From Candidatus Colicola coprequi (GTDB lineage: Bacteria; Bacteroidota; Bacteroidia; Bacteroidales; Paludibacteraceae), in contig JAGHSR010000150.1 in NCBI GenBank assembly GCA_018065765.1, positions 1-5,432 on the forward strand: a stretch of DNA of 5,432 nucleotides. The letters run 5' to 3'. The translations under genes were made by a program, and so were the position numbers. The notes under the pieces were generated by a model. It did no database searches. It was not told the origin of the DNA and saw only the letters and a list, made by a program, of their open reading frames with translations. Position 1 is the stretch's first letter. Every line of letters starts with the position of its first letter. Below are positions 5,116 through 5,432 of this stretch, piece after piece.

Positions 5116-5432
5116 TTACATCTCCCAATGCTCAAGAGTGAGGCAGAGTTCGTCAAATGTTTTGGCTTTAGCCTTGGTCTTAACTTCCTCAATCTGGTTG
5201 TTAACAGCCTGGTCGTAGGTCTCAGCCTCTACATCGCGGATGACACCGAGAGCGATAGGCAGTTCGGGTTCGAGTTCAGCATTTTGAACATCGGTGTACT
5301 TCTCTTGTCCCATGAGAGCCAGCATACGATGGAGAGTAGGATCAACCATCTTAGCGTCGTGAACCAACACACGTGGATCGTCAGCAGGAACGACAATGAG
5401 TTTAGGCATGATACCTGCGCTATAGTCGAGAG
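5116..5432 (-). CDS. korB: 2-oxoacid:ferredoxin oxidoreductase, beta subunit C-terminus (5' partial)
   Basis: The minus-strand frame stays open to the window edge: the codons before the ATG at 5409 read LDYSAGI with no stop. That Met is therefore internal, and the window holds about the last 104 residues of a longer gene. The visible part matches the C-terminal region of thiamine-diphosphate-binding beta subunits that act with an alpha subunit to oxidise 2-oxoglutarate or related 2-oxoacids to acyl-CoA while reducing ferredoxin. Recognisable features are VLVHDAKMVDPTLHRMLALM, PIALGVIRDVEAETYDQAV and the NQIEEVKTKAK segment, ending in LEHWEM. The TPP-binding and catalytic part is outside the window, so substrate (2-oxoglutarate, pyruvate or branched-chain oxoacid) cannot be decided and the symbol korB is the likeliest choice only. 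It is followed by its own terminator. Confidence 0.8.
   Translation of the reverse strand, partial: LDYSAGIMPKLIVVPADDPRVLVHDAKMVDPTLHRMLALMGQEKYTDVQNAELEPELPIALGVIRDVEAETYDQAVNNQIEEVKTKAKAKTFDELCLTLEHWEM

Noticed and set aside
5407..5409. ATG as the start of a complete 97-residue protein
   Set aside because: The frame continues open to the window edge, and the family match is to the C-terminal part of a much longer subunit, so this Met is internal.

Overview
The window looks like a chromosomal segment from a Bacteroidales (Bacteroidota) bacterium, probably a gut or other anaerobic lineage. Supporting signs are: an OmpA-like domain typed like those of Bacteroidota envelope proteins; a large secreted protein built from FN3/Ig/PKD-type modules with a C-terminal tail resembling a type IX secretion (T9SS) sorting signal; a ferredoxin-linked 2-oxoacid oxidoreductase; no Shine-Dalgarno sequences ahead of the starts; and a match to the Bacteroidota promoter form TTTG-N19-TAnnTTTG upstream of rplS.

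Layout. Plus strand, 1-4395: the 3' end of an OmpA-family gene (1-381), a 53-bp gap, a 1028-residue secreted multidomain protein (435-3521), and a 300-residue predicted outer-membrane beta-barrel protein (3493-4395) whose start lies inside the 3' end of the preceding gene. The three genes run in the same direction with no convincing internal promoter or terminator, so they may form one envelope/surface operon. Minus strand, 4567-5432: ribosomal protein L19 (rplS) and, upstream of it, the 3' end of a 2-oxoacid:ferredoxin oxidoreductase beta subunit. The two blocks converge on a 171-bp intergenic region (4396-4566) holding a G-free stretch with a 7-bp tandem repeat, a C/G hairpin with a UUCG loop, and a bidirectional intrinsic terminator.

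The 197-bp gap between the oxidoreductase and rplS (4921-5115) is densely packed. It has an AT-rich terminator hairpin for the oxidoreductase, a promoter for rplS whose -33 element lies inside that hairpin, and a leader of about 110 nt that can fold into a closed multi-branched structure. The leader is a candidate for L19 autoregulation.

How the genes may work together: the plus-strand genes all point to the outer membrane and cell surface. A peptidoglycan-anchoring OmpA domain, a secreted adhesin-like protein and a barrel protein coupled to it would suit a surface-display unit, but that functional link is inferred from position and domain type only. The minus-strand genes are housekeeping genes. 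The most interesting parts are the overlapping secreted-protein/barrel pair and the compact terminator-promoter-leader arrangement before rplS. No mobile element, CRISPR array, tRNA or rRNA was seen.
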